DNA of 64,000 nucleotides from Mesorhizobium_L sp035547755 (lineage in GTDB: Bacteria; Pseudomonadota; Alphaproteobacteria; Rhizobiales; Rhizobiaceae). The notes under the pieces are model-generated. The model worked only from the letters and a program-made list of their open reading frames with translations. It was not told where the DNA came from and ran no database searches. Made by a program: the position numbers and the translations under genes. Below, piece after piece: positions 8,739 through 16,612 of the stretch; positions within the stretch are counted from its first letter, which is position 1; each line of letters opens with the position of its first letter. The DNA lies in NCBI GenBank assembly GCA_035547755.1, contig DASZUG010000071.1, positions 1-64,000 on the forward strand. Direction: 5' to 3'.

Positions 8739-8796
8739 ATGCCGTCTCCTTGAAAATCCGATCGATCCGACGACATTAACGCAGGTCCGCACGACG

Positions 8797-9822
8797 ATGA
8801 CGCCGAAGATGCCTCATTTCCCGCCAGATAGGACCCGAACCGTCGAGGTCCTGACCTATCCTGCCGTGCAGATCCTCGATGTGACAGGGCCGGTTCAGGT
8901 CTTCGCCTCTGCGAATGAAATCATGAAAAAGACGGCCGGAATCGCGCCCTATTCGATCCGCTTGATCGCTAGAGGAGGCGGGGACGTGATCGCTTCGGCC
9001 GGTGTGCCTCTTGGCGTTCAGCCGCTATCCGCTGATGATATGGAGGTGGATACGCTTCTCGTGGCCGGCGGGCCGGGTGTCGAAGAGGCTGCCAGGGATC
9101 AGGAACTCCTCAGCTGGCTCGTTGCCCGCTCTGCCTCAGCCCGCCGCACCGCATCGGTCTGCACGGGCGCGCTTCTGCTTGCCGCGGCGGGCCTGCTCGA
9201 CGGCAAGCGCGCGACGACACATTGGTCCTTTCATGACGATCTCGCGCGCCGCTATCCGAAAATCCTGATCGAGGCCGATCCGATCTTCATCCGTGACGGC
9301 ACGGTCTGGAGCTCGGCCGGCGTGACCTCCGGGATCGATCTCGCCCTTGCCCTGGTCGAGGAGGATCTGGGACCGACCGTCGCGCTTGCCGTCGCACGGT
9401 ATCTCGTCGTCTTTCTCAAGCGTCCCGGAGGCCAGGCGCAGTTCAGCGAAACGCTTGCGTTGCAGATGGCGGATGACAGGTTCGGCTCGTTGCATGAATG
9501 GATCAATAGCAATCTGGCGGAGCAGTTGTCGTTGCCGGTCCTCGCCGGACAGGCCGGCATGAGCGAACGCAGTTTCAGTCGCCGCTACATGGAGGCGACA
9601 GGCCTGACGCCGACGCGCGCGGTGGAGCGGTTGCGCGTCGAGGCGGCTCGACGCCTGCTCCTGGAAACGCGCCTATCGATCAAGAGCATCTGCCGGCGCT
9701 GCGGCTTCGGTTCGGAGGAAACGATGCGCAGGAGCTTCATGCGGCTCCTGTCGACAACTCCCCATGATTACCGGGCGCGATTCACGATGCAGCAGCGCGA
9801 CGGGGCTGAATCCGTTGCGTGA
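8797..9822 (+). CDS. GlxA/FtrA-type AraC-family regulator with DJ-1/PfpI domain
   Basis: The 341-residue protein joins an N-terminal DJ-1/PfpI-like domain (about residues 14-190, with SVCTGALLLAAAGLLDGKRATTHWSFH) to a C-terminal AraC-type double helix-turn-helix (about 230-330, with SERSFSRRYMEATGLTPTRAVERLRVEAAR). GlxA/FtrA regulators use the non-catalytic DJ-1 fold to sense small metabolites. I placed the start at the ATG at 8797 because the DJ-1 homology begins soon after; another ATG lies at 8809. Divergent orientation makes the PfpI-like gene its likely target. Confidence 0.88.
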   Translation: MTPKMPHFPPDRTRTVEVLTYPAVQILDVTGPVQVFASANEIMKKTAGIAPYSIRLIARGGGDVIASAGVPLGVQPLSADDMEVDTLLVAGGPGVEEAARDQELLSWLVARSASARRTASVCTGALLLAAAGLLDGKRATTHWSFHDDLARRYPKILIEADPIFIRDGTVWSSAGVTSGIDLALALVEEDLGPTVALAVARYLVVFLKRPGGQAQFSETLALQMADDRFGSLHEWINSNLAEQLSLPVLAGQAGMSERSFSRRYMEATGLTPTRAVERLRVEAARRLLLETRLSIKSICRRCGFGSEETMRRSFMRLLSTTPHDYRARFTMQQRDGAESVA

Positions 9823-9966
9823 ACATTGGGAGCATGCCCGACGGGGCTGATCCGGTTGCGCCAAACGAACGGAGGTTGATGCTTGCCATCGTTCGTGTAG
9901 TGACTTGGCCCAGACGTCATGCCATGGAGACGACGAGCCTTGAGGGCTCGTTTCCGAGGCAAAGCC

Positions 9967-10749
9967 ATGAGCCGCAATTCCCTCCGCACCGACTGGTCCG
10001 CCGCGCAATATCTGAAATTCGACGACGAGCGGACGCGGCCCGCGCGCGACCTGCTGGCGCAGATCAGCGTCGAAAATCCACGTCTGGTCGTCGATATAGG
10101 CTGCGGGCCTGGCAATTCGACCGAGCTTCTGGCCGAGCGCTGGCCGAACGCCGAGATCAGCGGCTTCGACACCTCGCCCGACATGATCGAGAAGGCGAAG
10201 GCGCGGCTGCCAAAGCTTTCCTTCGCGCTTTCCGATGCCGCGACCTGGGAGCCGGAAAAGCCGGTCGATGTCATCTTCGCCAATGCCGTCTTTCAGTGGC
10301 TGCCCGATCATCCACGGGTGCTAAGACGGCTGATGGGTTTTCTCGCGCCTGGCGGTGTTCTGGCCGTGCAGATGCCCGACAATCTCGCCGAACCCTCGCA
10401 TGAAATGATGCGCTTGGCCGCCGAGGCCACTTTCGCGGACAAGATGAAGGGGGCGGCGCGGAAGCCATTGCCGCCGGTCGCCTTCTATTACGATCTGCTT
10501 TCGGACCTGTCGGCGAAGCTCGATATCTGGCACACGCTCTACAACCATCCGCTGGCCGACGCGGAAGCGATCGTGGAATGGGTAAAGGGGACGGGGCTTC
10601 GGCCGTTCCTCGACCCGCTCGACCTAGAGGAGAAGGCTGCCTTTCTCGATGCCTATACCGCGCGCGTTGCCGAGGCTTATCCGAAAATGCGTGATGGCAG
10701 AGTGCTGCTTCGCTTCCCCCGGCTGTTCATCGTCGCCCGGAAAGCTTAG
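9967..10749 (+). CDS. tam: Trans-aconitate 2-methyltransferase Tam
   Basis: The 260-residue class I SAM-dependent methyltransferase has motif I VVDIGCGPGNSTELLAERW near residue 40, an acidic residue after strand 2 in ISGFDTSPDM, and FANAVFQWLPDH, all characteristic of Tam. Tam methylates trans-aconitate, a spontaneous isomer that inhibits aconitase. The length is close to E. coli Tam (252). The ATG at 9967 follows CGAGGCAAAGCC, a modest ribosome-binding site. It stands alone, with a RIME-type element just downstream. Confidence 0.92.
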   Translation: MSRNSLRTDWSAAQYLKFDDERTRPARDLLAQISVENPRLVVDIGCGPGNSTELLAERWPNAEISGFDTSPDMIEKAKARLPKLSFALSDAATWEPEKPVDVIFANAVFQWLPDHPRVLRRLMGFLAPGGVLAVQMPDNLAEPSHEMMRLAAEATFADKMKGAARKPLPPVAFYYDLLSDLSAKLDIWHTLYNHPLADAEAIVEWVKGTGLRPFLDPLDLEEKAAFLDAYTARVAEAYPKMRDGRVLLRFPRLFIVARKA

Positions 10750-10772
10750 AGCGGCCGCGCCTCCGCGCGCCC

Positions 10773-10872
10773 AGAGCATGATGCGATTGGACGGATTGCA
10801 CCATGCTCTTATCTCTTTGTCCAAGTATGGTCTTTTCGGAAAACCGGTGCCCACTTTTCCGGATCATGCTCT
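10773..10872. repeat. RIME-type rhizobial intergenic mosaic element
   Basis: The element begins AGAGCATGATGCGATTGG and ends GGATCATGCTCT, with the typical internal module TTTTCGGAAAACCGGTGCCC. This matches, from memory, the RIME elements described in Rhizobium and relatives. It occupies most of the gap between tam and the ketoacyl synthase gene and shows two stem-loops. No gene lies in the surrounding 274 bases. Confidence 0.85.
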
Positions 10873-11023
10873 GTGGTGCGCCCTCGCCACAGCCCCGCCA
10901 CAATCGAGGCAAATGCCGTTCCGACTTTGCAAACCAATCTTTTAGGCTCTAAACCGCATAGTGGAAATCGGTCGGTCCTCCGAGTCGTCGCCCGGTTGTC
11001 ACCCGCCAGGGACAAGCTGTTTC

Positions 11024-12145
11024 ATGAATCGTGTTACTATCAGCGGCATCGGCATCAAAATTCCGGATGCCAGCATAACCAATGACGAACTGGTCGACAG
11101 CTTCAACACGTGGGTCGATTGGGAAAACGCCAGGCGCTCGCGCACCGGCGAACCGCTCCTGCAGCACTCGTCCAGCGAATTCATCGTCCATGCTTCGGGC
11201 ATAGAGGAACGCCGCGTAATCTCGGCCGACGGCATCCTCGATCCGGAACGGATGGCGCCGCGCATTCCAAGGCGGAGCGATGAAGACCTGTCCGTCATGG
11301 CCGAATTCGGCGTCGCTTCGGCGCGGCAGGCGATCGAGGATGCCGGCGTCGATCCGGCCTCGATCGATCTCGTCATCTGCTCGGCCTCGCACCAGCAGCG
11401 GCCCTATCCGGCGATCGGCATCGAGATCCAGAAGGAACTCGGCATTCCCGGCGCCGCTTTCGACATGAGCCTCGGCTGCTCTTCCGCCGCCGCTGGGCTG
11501 CATCTGGCCACCAATCTTGTGCGCACCGGCGCGCAGAAGCGCGTGCTGGTGACGACGCCGGAGATCATTTCGGGGCATCTGAGCTACCGTGACCGGCAAA
11601 CCCATTTCATCTTCGGCGACGCCTCAGCCTCGCTTATCGTCGAACCACTCGAGGAAGGAGAGATGCGCCCCGGCCGCTTCGAGGTGATCGATACCGGCAT
11701 CTGGACGCAATTCTCCAACAATATCCGCTCCAATTTCGGTTTCCTGAACCGCGCGATGCAGGAAGACACCTCGATCATCGATATGACCGACAACCTGATC
11801 AAACAGGTCGGCAACAAGGTGTTCAAGGAAGTCACCGTCGCAGGGCATCACTTCATCGTCGAATTCCTGGCGCGGCACGATCTCACCCCGCACGGCATCA
11901 GGCGATTCTGGCTGCATCAGGCGAATGCTCGGATGAACGCCATGATCCTCAGGCTGGCGTTGGGGGAAGACGCCGATCACGACCGCGCGCCGATGGTCCT
12001 GCAGCGGCTTGGAAACACCGCCGCGGCCGGCGCCATCGTGGCCTTGAAGGAAAACCATGAGGATTTGAAGCCCGGCGATGTCGGCCTGATCTGCGCTTTC
12101 GGGGCGGGCTATTCGATCGGTGGCGCGCTTTTGCGCATGATGTAG
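11024..12145 (+). CDS. Long-type beta-ketoacyl-ACP synthase III (ketodecanoyl-ACP synthase-like)
   Basis: The 373-residue KAS III thiolase-fold enzyme has the full Cys-His-Asn triad: C152 in SLGCSSAAAG, H298 in WLHQANARM, and N331 in LGNTAAAG. It carries an N-terminal insertion (about residues 25-80, containing SSSEFIVHASGIEERRV) that ordinary FabH (about 320 residues) lacks. This is shared with Pseudomonas PA3286-type synthases, which condense octanoyl-CoA from beta-oxidation with malonyl-ACP. The gene is solitary, not in a fatty-acid cluster, which fits a scavenging or accessory role. Substrate choice is inferred. The ATG at 11024 follows CAGGGACAA at a slightly long distance. Confidence 0.85.
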   Translation: MNRVTISGIGIKIPDASITNDELVDSFNTWVDWENARRSRTGEPLLQHSSSEFIVHASGIEERRVISADGILDPERMAPRIPRRSDEDLSVMAEFGVASARQAIEDAGVDPASIDLVICSASHQQRPYPAIGIEIQKELGIPGAAFDMSLGCSSAAAGLHLATNLVRTGAQKRVLVTTPEIISGHLSYRDRQTHFIFGDASASLIVEPLEEGEMRPGRFEVIDTGIWTQFSNNIRSNFGFLNRAMQEDTSIIDMTDNLIKQVGNKVFKEVTVAGHHFIVEFLARHDLTPHGIRRFWLHQANARMNAMILRLALGEDADHDRAPMVLQRLGNTAAAGAIVALKENHEDLKPGDVGLICAFGAGYSIGGALLRMM

Positions 12146-12251
12146 AACAGTCTCCTATCATTGGCTCGAATGGGAGGATCAGCCCTTTTGGCTGGATTCG
12201 CGGCTTTTCATGATCCATCCTGCCTGCCGACCAACGGAATGAGGGCGGCCA

Positions 12252-12887
12252 ATGACGGAAACACTGACACTTTTTCCCGATGATGCAGAGACGCTCCAGG
12301 CCGACACGATCGTGTCGGCAAGCCGGCTGACGGCGTGCGTCGAGGCCCTTTATATCGCATCTTCAGGCGATTTCGAGACCCGGCCGATCGACGTTCTTCA
12401 ACTTGGCTTCGACGGCATCGCGAATGATTTCCATCAGGGTCTGACGCGGCGCTCCGGCGGCCGTGAGCCCTGGTATCCGCGCGGGACGGAAATGCGAAAC
12501 GAGCGGCAATTGTCGATCGTCGCTCCGGATGAACTCGTGACGATAGCGGAATTGATGGCGCTGCCGGAAGTCAGGCCGGAATGGATCGGCGCGAACATCC
12601 TGCTTTCCGGCATCCCGAAACTTTCCATGCTGCCCGCCCGCACGAAACTGTTCTTCGCGAACGGCGTGACGCTCAAGATCGATGGGCAAAACCATCCCTG
12701 TAAGCTTTCGGGCCGCTCCATCGCGCGACATGCGGGGGTGGCGGACGAGGCTGCGGGGGCGCTTCTCTTCCCCAAGGTCGCGAAGCGCCTGCGCGGGCTT
12801 GTCGGCTGGGTCGAGAAACCCGGCCGGATCGAAGCGGGCGAGGCCGTTTCCGTCCATCTCCCGGAGCAATGGATTTACCGGGCGTAG
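12252..12887 (+). CDS. MOSC domain protein
   Basis: The 211-residue product has MOSC-type features: GIANDFHQG early, then ERQLSIV, EWIGANILLSGIPKLSMLP, and the GQNHPC motif with the conserved cysteine (C154 region) near LKIDGQNHPCKLSGR. MOSC domains bind molybdenum cofactor or carry sulfur through that cysteine, as in YiiM and mARC proteins. No partner domain is present. It starts at an ATG preceded by GAGGGCGGCCA. The gene is followed by a palindromic repeat rather than another gene. Its physiological substrate is unknown. Confidence 0.85.
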   Translation: MTETLTLFPDDAETLQADTIVSASRLTACVEALYIASSGDFETRPIDVLQLGFDGIANDFHQGLTRRSGGREPWYPRGTEMRNERQLSIVAPDELVTIAELMALPEVRPEWIGANILLSGIPKLSMLPARTKLFFANGVTLKIDGQNHPCKLSGRSIARHAGVADEAAGALLFPKVAKRLRGLVGWVEKPGRIEAGEAVSVHLPEQWIYRA

Positions 12888-12927
12888 GAAGATTTCTGCT
12901 TTTGGGGATGCTTGCCAGGACCGAAGT

Positions 12928-13036
12928 CCCCCTCATCTGCCTGCGGCATCTTCTCCCCGCGAGCGGGGCGAAGAAGGCTGGCCGCGACGCCTCCATTCCC
13001 TCGCCCCCCGGCGGGGAGTGGGCCAGGGTGAGGGGG
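12928..13036. repeat. Palindromic repeat family C (CCCCCTCA...TGAGGGGG)
   Basis: The element is bounded by inverted ends CCCCCTCA (12928-12935) and TGAGGGGG (13029-13036). Inside are short hairpins such as CCCCGCGAGCGGGG and CCCCCCGGCGGGG. It lies between the convergent MOSC and SDR genes. Its CTCGCCCC and GGGTGAGGGGGA motifs are common in rhizobial intergenic palindromes. Confidence 0.75.
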
Positions 13037-13103
13037 AATGGCGTCGGCTCTGATTTGAATTCCTTCGTCACTCAATACCGGTGGTGTGATCAGGGAGCCA
13101 GTC

Positions 13104-13937
13104 TCAGCGGTTGCCTTTGGGTCCCTGCGATAGCAGCGCGAGGTTGTCCCATTTTTCCCATTCGGCGAGACGCCTGGCGTATTCCTGCCTGATCATAGGC
13201 AGGCCGACATCGCCGAAAAAGACCCTGAGCGGCGGTTCGGCCGCATCGACAAGCGCCAGCATGGCCGGGCCCGTCGCCTCGGGATCGCCCGGCACGACAT
13301 TCTTGCGGCGCTCGGCGTTCCTGGCGCGGGCGCCGTCATAGGCGGCGATCTGTGCCGCTCTCTTCGCGGAGGGGCCGGACCAATCCGTCGAGAAGCCGGC
13401 GGGCTCGACCAGCGTGACATGGACGCCGAATTCGGCGACTTCCTGCGCCAGCGTCTGGCTGAAGCCTTCCAGCCCCCATTTCGAGGCATGATACAGGCCG
13501 ACGGTGGGAAAGGCGTTCACGCCGCCGATCGACGATATCTGAATGATATGGCCGGAGCGCTGCTCGCGCATGATCGGCAGGACGGCCTGCGTCACCCAGA
13601 GCGCGCCGAACAGATTGGTCTCTATCTGGGCGCGGGCCTCTTCCTCGCTGACCTCTTCGATCGTGCCGAACTGGCCGTAGCCGGCATTGTTGACGGCGAT
13701 ATCGATGCGGCCGAAGCGCCGCAGCGTCTCGGCAACGGCGTCATCAACTGCCTTCTTGTCGGTCACGTCGAGCTTTAGCGCCGCGACGGCGTCGCCATAT
13801 TTCTCGACCAGGGGCGCGAGCGTTTTTTCGTCACGCGCGGTTGCAGCCACATGATCGCCGCGCGCCAACGCCGCTTCGGCCCAGATGCGGCCAAAACCCT
13901 TGGATGAACCGGTAATAAACCATACTTTCGACGCCAT
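13104..13937 (-). CDS. Short-chain dehydrogenase/reductase, classical type
   Basis: The 277-residue NAD(P)-dependent oxidoreductase has the cofactor motif TGSSKGFG (residues 9-16), NNAG near residue 84, a catalytic serine in QISSIGG and the YHASK catalytic pair. ATARD after strand 2 suggests NADP preference. The length and the C-terminal extension (VFFGDVGLP) match a subgroup often annotated as oxidoreductases of unknown substrate. It is divergent from a TetR-family gene 137 bases away, with a palindrome between, so that regulator probably represses it. Confidence 0.9.
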   Translation of the reverse strand: MASKVWFITGSSKGFGRIWAEAALARGDHVAATARDEKTLAPLVEKYGDAVAALKLDVTDKKAVDDAVAETLRRFGRIDIAVNNAGYGQFGTIEEVSEEEARAQIETNLFGALWVTQAVLPIMREQRSGHIIQISSIGGVNAFPTVGLYHASKWGLEGFSQTLAQEVAEFGVHVTLVEPAGFSTDWSGPSAKRAAQIAAYDGARARNAERRKNVVPGDPEATGPAMLALVDAAEPPLRVFFGDVGLPMIRQEYARRLAEWEKWDNLALLSQGPKGNR

Positions 13938-14001
13938 GATTCATCGCTCCATAACAGTTGTCGGGGAATCGCTATGCTTGCAGGGGACGGCCGCCTGGCC
14001 T

Positions 14002-14021
14002 AAGCGGAGAGGCGTCCGCTT
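14002..14021. promoter_or_regulatory. Candidate TetR-type operator between SDR and TetR genes
   Basis: A perfect inverted repeat with arms AAGCGGA and TCCGCTT separated by GAGGCG sits in the 137-base divergent promoter region. The size (20 bases) and position fit a TetR-family binding site. The regulator-target link is inferred from divergence. Confidence 0.45.
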
Positions 14022-14074
14022 CAAGGCTGCATATACGGAGCATCCTCCGCTTTGTCAAAGGGGCATGAGAAATT

Positions 14075-14659
14075 TTGACCGGTAATGAATCCGCACGCAA
14101 GCCGCGCCGAGACGCCGCACGTAATCGCGAGAAACTGATCGCCGCGGCCGCGGCGCTGGTCGCGGAAGGCGAGGGGGAACTCTCTCTTGCGACGGTGGCG
14201 GAGCGGGCGGGCGTCGGCATCGGTACGCTCTACCGGCATTTCCCGAGCCGTGATGCCCTGCTTGCCGCGCTCTATGGCAATGAGGTGGACAGGCTGCGCG
14301 ATCTCGCCGACATGCTGCTCGAGGAACTGTCGCCGCTCGAGGCATTGACGACATGGATCGGGCGCTATGCGCAGTTGATGGCCGTAAAATATGGCCTTGC
14401 TGATGCGATGAAATCGGCCTTGCGCTCGGAACAGACGATTTTCGCGCATTCCAAGAGCCAGACTGTTGGGGCGATGACGAAACTGCTTGCGGCAGCCGAA
14501 AAAGCGGGAGACGTGCGGCCTGACATCGATCCGCAGGACGTTCTGAGCGGCATAGCGGCGATCGTTTCCGCCAATCTGGGAAGCGAGGAAAGCCGCACGC
14601 GCGCCGAGCGGCTACTTGCATTTCTCGTGGACGGGTTGCGGTACAGAGCGGAGCGGTGA
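14075..14659 (+). CDS. TetR/AcrR-family transcriptional regulator
   Basis: The 194-residue protein has an N-terminal TetR helix-turn-helix (about residues 12-60), with SLATVAERAGVGIGTLYRHFPSRDALLAALY highly typical of the family; the C-terminal ligand domain is variable. No ATG is available at the N-terminus, so a TTG start at 14075 is used, with AAGGGG about a dozen bases upstream. It is divergent from the SDR gene and probably controls it and itself. The ligand is unknown. Confidence 0.88.
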   Translation: MTGNESARKPRRDAARNREKLIAAAAALVAEGEGELSLATVAERAGVGIGTLYRHFPSRDALLAALYGNEVDRLRDLADMLLEELSPLEALTTWIGRYAQLMAVKYGLADAMKSALRSEQTIFAHSKSQTVGAMTKLLAAAEKAGDVRPDIDPQDVLSGIAAIVSANLGSEESRTRAERLLAFLVDGLRYRAER

Positions 14660-14671
14660 GAAAGCGAGGGA

Positions 14672-14986
14672 TCAGCCTTCGTCATCGGGGTCGAGCAGGC
14701 GCGTTGCGCGCCAGCGGGTCAGCACCTCATTGACGGCGTCGAGGACGAAGAAGCGCGCCGAATCGCGGTCATAGCCTTCGGCGAGCAGTTTGTCGTAATC
14801 GGTATGGGCGTGGCGCACATGGGCGATTGTCGCCAGCCAGACGGCGATTGTTGGAGGCAGGTCGCGGAATTTCCTGTCGAGCGCCGCGGCACGGATCGGC
14901 TCGGTATCGGCATAGGGCGCCATGGGCAGAAGCGCCGTCAGCGCCCTGGCGACGGCGCGCTGCCGGCCGGTTGCCGCAACGCTCAT
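14672..14986 (-). CDS. DUF2293 domain protein
   Basis: The 104-residue protein resembles DUF2293 proteins of Alphaproteobacteria, with LPMAPYADTEPIRAAAL near the N-terminus, then AVWLATIAHVRHAHTDYDKLL and YDRDSARFFVLDAVNEVLTRW. Function is unknown. Its ATG overlaps the TGA stop of trmO by four bases, so the two genes are translated together, hinting at a tRNA- or nucleic acid-related role. Confidence 0.8.
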   Translation of the reverse strand: MSVAATGRQRAVARALTALLPMAPYADTEPIRAAALDRKFRDLPPTIAVWLATIAHVRHAHTDYDKLLAEGYDRDSARFFVLDAVNEVLTRWRATRLLDPDDEG

Positions 14987-15519
14987 TTCCCGTGCCGCTC
15001 TGTGACCGCATCCGGGAAGGAATCGATTGAGGCGTAATAGGGTTTGACATCGATCACCGGCGTTCCGTCTACCACATCGATAGCGTCGAGGGTGAGGCGT
15101 CCGGCAGCGAGATTCAGCGCGACAAGCCGGGCGATATGCAGGCCGACCGGGTTTGGCCGCGCCGGCGAGCGGATTGAGAAAACCCCTTTCGGATGAGGCG
15201 TATGGCGGGGTTTCTGCACAATCAGATTCCGCGGTGTGAGATTGAGCCAGGTGAGAATGATGACATGGCTCGCGGCCTCCAGCCCCGCAAGGCCGGGGCG
15301 GAATTCCGTATCGATCTCCACGAGCGCGTCGCCGCCATCGCGTTCCCGCGCCCTGTTCATGTTCTTCGGGCAGTCGTCCCGGTTGGTCCAGGGGGAGTGG
15401 ACATGGCCGATGAAGATGACATGGGCGTCGCCTGGCAGGTCCGCCGGATCGCTCGCCAGCGCGACTTCACCTTCACGCATCGATGCGTCGCCGTCCGTCT
15501 TATGCAAGAATGGCGTCAT
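14983..15519 (-). CDS. trmO: tRNA t6A37 N6-methyltransferase TrmO (TsaA/YaeB family)
   Basis: The 178-residue protein has family hallmarks IGHVHSPW, GVFSIRSPARPNPVGL and DGTPVIDVKPY. TrmO uses SAM to methylate the N6 of t6A37 in certain threonine tRNAs, forming m6t6A, which affects decoding at the ribosome. It is slightly shorter than E. coli TrmO (about 235) because the C-terminal extension is missing, as in many alphaproteobacterial members. The ATG at 15519 follows AGGAAAAGAA. It is coupled to the DUF2293 gene and divergent from the ArsR-methyltransferase fusion. Confidence 0.88.
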   Translation of the reverse strand: MTPFLHKTDGDASMREGEVALASDPADLPGDAHVIFIGHVHSPWTNRDDCPKNMNRARERDGGDALVEIDTEFRPGLAGLEAASHVIILTWLNLTPRNLIVQKPRHTPHPKGVFSIRSPARPNPVGLHIARLVALNLAAGRLTLDAIDVVDGTPVIDVKPYYASIDSFPDAVTERHGK

Positions 15520-15569
15520 TTCTTTTCCTGTTCACGACATCACCCTTGCCACGCTCGTCCATTTCATAT

Positions 15570-15589
15570 AAAGATATGTTTATATCTTT
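15570..15589. promoter_or_regulatory. Palindromic operator upstream of the ArsR-methyltransferase/metF operon
   Basis: Perfect arms AAAGATAT and ATATCTTT flank the spacer GTTT, ending 12 bases before the ATG at 15602. The region is sharply more AT-rich than its surroundings. ArsR-family dimers commonly bind such 8-4-8-like AT-rich dyads close to their own start, so autoregulation is likely. Sequence and position are seen; the binding protein is inferred. Confidence 0.65.
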
Positions 15590-15601
15590 CTGGAGATGCG
15601 T

Positions 15602-16612
15602 ATGCTTTCCCGCACCCCAATCGGCCTCGACGCCATGGTTGATATATTGAAGGCGGCGGCTGAATCCAGCCGGCTGCGCATTCTTTTGCTGCTGTCGCGC
15701 GGCGACCTGACGGTGAGCGACATTACCGAAGTGCTCGGCCAATCGCAGCCGCGCGTGTCGCGGCATTTGAAGCTGCTGCTGGAAGCGCGGCTCATCAGCC
15801 GCTATCAGGAAGGCTCCTGGGCCTATTTCCGTCTCGCGGACGAGGGTGTGGCGCAAGAGACGGTACAGAGCATCGTGGCGCGCCTCGATGGACTTGACGC
15901 GTCGGTCGAGCGTGACCTCGAACGGCTCGCCGCAGTCAAGCAGAGGCGGCAGGAGAGGGCGCTCGGCTATTTCAGCGCCAATGCGGCAAGCTGGGATGAG
16001 ATACGTTCCCTGCACGTGCCCGACGCGGCGGTCGAAGGAGCGATGAAGCGTGTCGTCGGCACGCGTCCGTTCCAGACCATGCTCGATCTCGGTACGGGTA
16101 CGGGCCGGCTGCTCGAAATTTTCGCGCCGCTTTACAGGCGCGGCATCGGCATTGACCAGTCGCGCGAGATGCTGGCCGTGGCTCGCGCCAATCTCGACAA
16201 GGCCGGCATCACCAACGCGCAGGTCAGGCAGGGCGACATCTACGCGCCGCCGGTCGAGCGCGACGGTTTCGATCTCATCACCATCCACCAGGTGCTGCAT
16301 TATCTGGAGGAGCCCGGCCGCGCCATACAGGAGGCGGCGCGGCTGCTCAGGCCGGCGGGCCGTCTGGTCATCGTCGATTTCGCGCCCCACCAGATCGAGT
16401 TCCTGCGTGACGAGCACGCCCACGTGCGGCTTGGCTTTTCCGACGGCCAGATCGGCGACTGGCTTGCCGATGCCGATCTCGACCTCAAGGAAACGCTCGA
16501 TTTCCAGCCGAGTGGTGAAAACCATCATCTGACGGTGAAACTGTGGCTCGCACAGGATCGCCGCCTGCTGATAGCCGAAACGCATGCAGCGGAAGTGGGG
16601 GAGCGCGCCTGA
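15602..16612 (+). CDS. ArsR-family regulator fused to a SAM-dependent methyltransferase
   Basis: The 336-residue protein has an N-terminal ArsR winged helix (about residues 10-85, with TVSDITEVLGQSQPRVSRHL) lacking the CxC metal-binding pair, and a C-terminal class I methyltransferase domain (motif I MLDLGTGTGRLLEI from residue 160, then GIDQSREML and LLRPAGRLVIVDF). I prefer the ATG at 15602, six bases after GGAG; an ATG at 15596 abuts that site. Its stop overlaps the metF start by one base. This architecture next to metF resembles SahR-like regulators that sense S-adenosylhomocysteine/methionine status. That role is inferred from memory of the family and the context. Confidence 0.85.
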   Translation: MLSRTPIGLDAMVDILKAAAESSRLRILLLLSRGDLTVSDITEVLGQSQPRVSRHLKLLLEARLISRYQEGSWAYFRLADEGVAQETVQSIVARLDGLDASVERDLERLAAVKQRRQERALGYFSANAASWDEIRSLHVPDAAVEGAMKRVVGTRPFQTMLDLGTGTGRLLEIFAPLYRRGIGIDQSREMLAVARANLDKAGITNAQVRQGDIYAPPVERDGFDLITIHQVLHYLEEPGRAIQEAARLLRPAGRLVIVDFAPHQIEFLRDEHAHVRLGFSDGQIGDWLADADLDLKETLDFQPSGENHHLTVKLWLAQDRRLLIAETHAAEVGERA

